Assembly (NCBI RefSeq): GCF_900113375.1
Contig: NZ_FOPC01000005.1
Span: forward strand, 186,001-250,000
DNA from: Algoriphagus hitonicola
GTDB lineage: Bacteria > Bacteroidota > Bacteroidia > Cytophagales > Cyclobacteriaceae
Length of the DNA: 64,000 nt
Reading direction: 5' to 3'
Made by a program: the position numbers and the translations under genes. The notes beneath the pieces are model-generated. The model was not told where the DNA came from and made no database searches. It worked only from the letters and a program-made list of their open reading frames with translations. Below are positions 61,900 to 64,000 of this stretch, in pieces (position 1 is the stretch's first letter; each line of letters opens with the position of its first letter).

Positions 61900-63093
61900 A
61901 TGATTGAAAGCGAACGAGCCAGGTTTAATTCCGAATTTTCGATAGAAAAATACCACCGATTTTTGGAAAGTATAGAAAGGGATTTTGGATATCGACCTAC
62001 TTTTCGAATCGCTGAGACGCCATTTTTTATCCCCAGAAACCTACAGCACCAGCTAATTGAAGCTTCCGAAGAGGTGGTGGAATTTATTCAAAAACCCGGT
62101 TTTAAGAAACTGACTCAAAAGGCCTTGGATTTAAACACCCAAGTTCCTGATGAGGATGATCATACCCAATTCTTGGCGATTGATTTTGGGATATGCGAAG
62201 AAAATGGAACCCTAATCCCCAAACTAATAGAGGTTCAGGGCTTCCCGTCGATTTTTAATTTTCAAATGCATCTTTTTCAGAAATTACAGCAAACTTATCC
62301 GTTTTTAGCTGAATCAACCCCCTATCTAAGTGGTCTGGATGAATCGGGTTATTTGAGGAAACTGAAAGAAGTAATTCTCAAAGGGTATCTTCCTGAGGAA
62401 GTAGTCCTCTTGGAAATCGAACCGGAAAAACAAAATACCAAAATTGACTTTTATTATTGTCAGGAAGATTTGGGTATACCCATTTGCTGTGTCACAGATA
62501 TCATCAAGAAGGGAAGGCAACTTTTCTATACCAATGAAAAGGGAAAGGAAATCAGGATAAAGCGAATCTACAATCGGGTGATCTTTGATGAGTTGGCATC
62601 CCGACAAGATCTGAAATTAGCCTTTAGCTTTACCGAGTCCCTCGATGTAGAGTGGGCAGGACATCCAAATTGGTACACGCGGATTTCTAAATTCATTTTG
62701 CCACACCTTCAGGGTCCGTATTTTATCGAGAGTACATTATTGAGTGAATTGGAATCCATTCCGGAGGATTTAGAGAATTACGTATTGAAGCCCTTATTTT
62801 CTTTTTCGGGAGCTGGCGTGGTGTTTAATGTGACTCAAAAAGATATCGAATCGGTCCAAGAAAAAGACTTATACATTCTTCAGAAAAAAGTAAACTACTT
62901 ACCAGTCGTCCAATCTCCCGACGGAAAAGTCAAAGTGGAGGTGAGGTTTTTGGCCTTGTGGCCGGAAAAAGATGAAAAGCCAACCCTGGTTGGGAATTTG
63001 GTGAGGCTGAGTCGTGGTGAAATGATAGGCGTCAAGTTTAACAAAGACAAAGACTGGGTAGGAGGTACTATCGGATTATTTCAGAAATCTTAA
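61900..63093 (+). CDS. ATP-grasp-like protein of unknown function
   Basis: 397 residues. Early region ETPFFIPRNLQHQLIEASEEV, then a glycine-rich ATP-grasp-type loop VLKPLFSFSGAGVVF near 298 and a late KVEVRFLALWPE with basic and acidic residues where ATP-grasp enzymes bind metal. The similarity is at fold-motif level only; I did not recognise a family. Translated five bases after the amidotransferase, so cotranscribed. It is the last gene of the amidoligase-like cluster. Confidence 0.72.
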   Translation: MIESERARFNSEFSIEKYHRFLESIERDFGYRPTFRIAETPFFIPRNLQHQLIEASEEVVEFIQKPGFKKLTQKALDLNTQVPDEDDHTQFLAIDFGICEENGTLIPKLIEVQGFPSIFNFQMHLFQKLQQTYPFLAESTPYLSGLDESGYLRKLKEVILKGYLPEEVVLLEIEPEKQNTKIDFYYCQEDLGIPICCVTDIIKKGRQLFYTNEKGKEIRIKRIYNRVIFDELASRQDLKLAFSFTESLDVEWAGHPNWYTRISKFILPHLQGPYFIESTLLSELESIPEDLENYVLKPLFSFSGAGVVFNVTQKDIESVQEKDLYILQKKVNYLPVVQSPDGKVKVEVRFLALWPEKDEKPTLVGNLVRLSRGEMIGVKFNKDKDWVGGTIGLFQKS

Positions 63094-63118
63094 AAAAATA
63101 GCCGGACTTGCCGGCTGA
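63090..63118 (-). terminator. Terminator after pyrE
   Basis: AGCCGG (63100-63105) pairs with CCGGCT (63111-63116), with a T run on the minus strand. It lies 30 bases beyond the pyrE stop. Confidence 0.65.
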
Positions 63119-63147
63119 TTGATTTGTTCACAGGGGAAAACCCCCAA

Positions 63148-63792
63148 TTATTTTTTCCAGTTTTCGGGGTCATTTCGCCATTCGGATAGGGATTCGAGCA
63201 TGGTTTGATCAATATAATTTCGCTCCACGGCCTTGGGAAGCATGGCTTCATAATGGGAGAGTACAATTAATTTTACGTTGGCATTTTTAAAGTTTTCATC
63301 TGCCAGAGCAAATCCATAGCTGAAAATCGCAACCATCCCCAACACTTCAAATCCAGCTTTCCGAAGGTCTTCGACTGCTTTCAGAGAGCTTCCGCCGGTG
63401 GAAACCAAATCCTCCACGACGACTACCTTTTGGCCGGTGACGACTTTACCTTCGATCATATTTTCCATGCCGTGACCTTTTGGTTTGGACCGAACATAGA
63501 CAAATGGAATGTCTAAATCATTAGCCAAAAGAGCTCCTTGTGGAATCCCTGCTGTGGCTACTCCAGCGATAGCCTCCACTTCTGGAAAATAATGTTGGAT
63601 ACTTTTAGTCAGATTTTCCTTAATCAAAGAGCGGACTTTCGGATAGGAAAGGGAAAGACGATTGTCACAATAAATGGGTGATTTCCATCCTGAAGCCCAG
63701 GTGAATGGCTTATCGGGTTGTAAACGAATGGCTTGTATCTCTAGTAATTGATTGGCAACTTCCGCTGCTACACTTTGATCTAAAATTTCCAT
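63148..63792 (-). CDS. pyrE: Orotate phosphoribosyltransferase
   Basis: 214 residues from the ATG at 63790-63792 (start MEILDQSVAAEVANQL). The PRPP-binding motif is VVVVEDLVSTGGSS near 120, and FTWASGWKSPIYCDNR near 29 is the orotate-binding N-terminal segment. It makes orotidine monophosphate in pyrimidine synthesis. The 25 upstream codons of the longer frame are rejected: the motif-bearing part begins at this ATG. Divergent from the gene at 63883. Confidence 0.95.
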   Translation of the reverse strand: MEILDQSVAAEVANQLLEIQAIRLQPDKPFTWASGWKSPIYCDNRLSLSYPKVRSLIKENLTKSIQHYFPEVEAIAGVATAGIPQGALLANDLDIPFVYVRSKPKGHGMENMIEGKVVTGQKVVVVEDLVSTGGSSLKAVEDLRKAGFEVLGMVAIFSYGFALADENFKNANVKLIVLSHYEAMLPKAVERNYIDQTMLESLSEWRNDPENWKK

Positions 63793-63882
63793 ATTCAAAA
63801 ATAAGTGATATTGTTTGGAGGAGGTTGGTCTAAGCGGATTTTTTGTGCATTTTTGACCAATACCCAACCTTTACGATTCCTT

Positions 63883-64000
63883 ATGAGAATCTTTGTCAAT
63901 GATAAACCGCTGGATTTGCTCAGCTATGAGGACTTAAATCCCGAAAAAAAATACGATGCTACCTTTCACGATCCTGATGAATTGCCTGCAATAGGCCACT
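63883..64000 (+). CDS. Hypothetical protein, 3' end outside window
   Basis: The first 39 codons only, beginning MRIFVNDKPLDLLSYEDLN and still open at the window end. No signal peptide or membrane segment in this part. Too short to assign; in related genomes pyrE often has a NUDIX-hydrolase neighbour, but nothing here shows that. Confidence 0.55.
   Translation, partial: MRIFVNDKPLDLLSYEDLNPEKKYDATFHDPDELPAIGH

Overview
The window looks like a chromosome segment of an aerobic Bacteroidota member, most likely a Cyclobacteriaceae relative (Algoriphagus-like). The pointers are tandem FtsX/MacB permeases, TAnnTTTG-type promoter boxes, weak Shine-Dalgarno signals, DUF4221 lipoproteins, a PQQ-type dehydrogenase lipoprotein fused to PKD and cytochrome c domains, and a miaB / sigma-54 activator / lptE / secG block. 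This placement rests on gene content and protein style, not on a database search. I saw no rRNA, tRNA, transposase, integrase, reverse transcriptase or CRISPR array.

Layout. 1-9.2 kb: four consecutive ABC-transporter permeases (the first cut by the window edge). 9.3-14 kb: a Tat-exported Gfo/Idh/MocA oxidoreductase, a HigBA-type toxin-antitoxin pair, then an ABC ATPase and a TolC-type outer-membrane protein that could complete the permeases. 14-17.9 kb: an ergothioneine-type locus (EgtD, EgtB) with a BCCT transporter and a DUF427 protein. 18-20.6 kb: an arsenic operon (ArsR, DUF6428, ArsC-like, ACR3). 20.6-25 kb: single-domain response regulator, monoacylglycerol-lipase-like hydrolase, two exported ferritin-like proteins, a GNAT enzyme.

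25-36.5 kb is an accessory island and the most interesting part. It holds two versions of a module made of small secreted cysteine-rich peptide(s), DUF4221 lipoprotein(s) and a CxxC lipoprotein. It also holds a bacteriocin-like gene with a two-helix membrane partner, a VapBC pair, and a dinB gene with a LexA-like XRE-S24 regulator. Three extra in-frame copies of the 3' end of dinB are strewn through it. Two of them are joined to a nearly identical promoter with an (AC)7 spacer and a conserved, probably structured leader, each in front of a different secreted-protein gene. A second dinB at 53.7-54.9 kb also has a duplicated 3' end, and there a RelBE-type pair lies between the copies. The repeated pattern suggests that small cassettes accumulate next to dinB 3' ends.

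36.5-64 kb is mostly core genome: PQQ-dehydrogenase fusion lipoprotein, methyltransferase, VOC and GNAT proteins, amidohydrolase, serine hydrolase, response regulator, groESL (with a sigma-54-like promoter), sterol-desaturase-family enzyme, secG-lptE-activator-miaB operon, pabB, a YceI-type lipoprotein and a gamma-carbonic anhydrase. A co-directional cluster at 58.2-63.1 kb (esterase, ATP-grasp, YbdK/GCS2-type ligase, class I glutamine amidotransferase, second ATP-grasp-like protein) looks like an amidoligase pathway for an unknown small molecule. pyrE and the first 39 codons of a further gene close the window.
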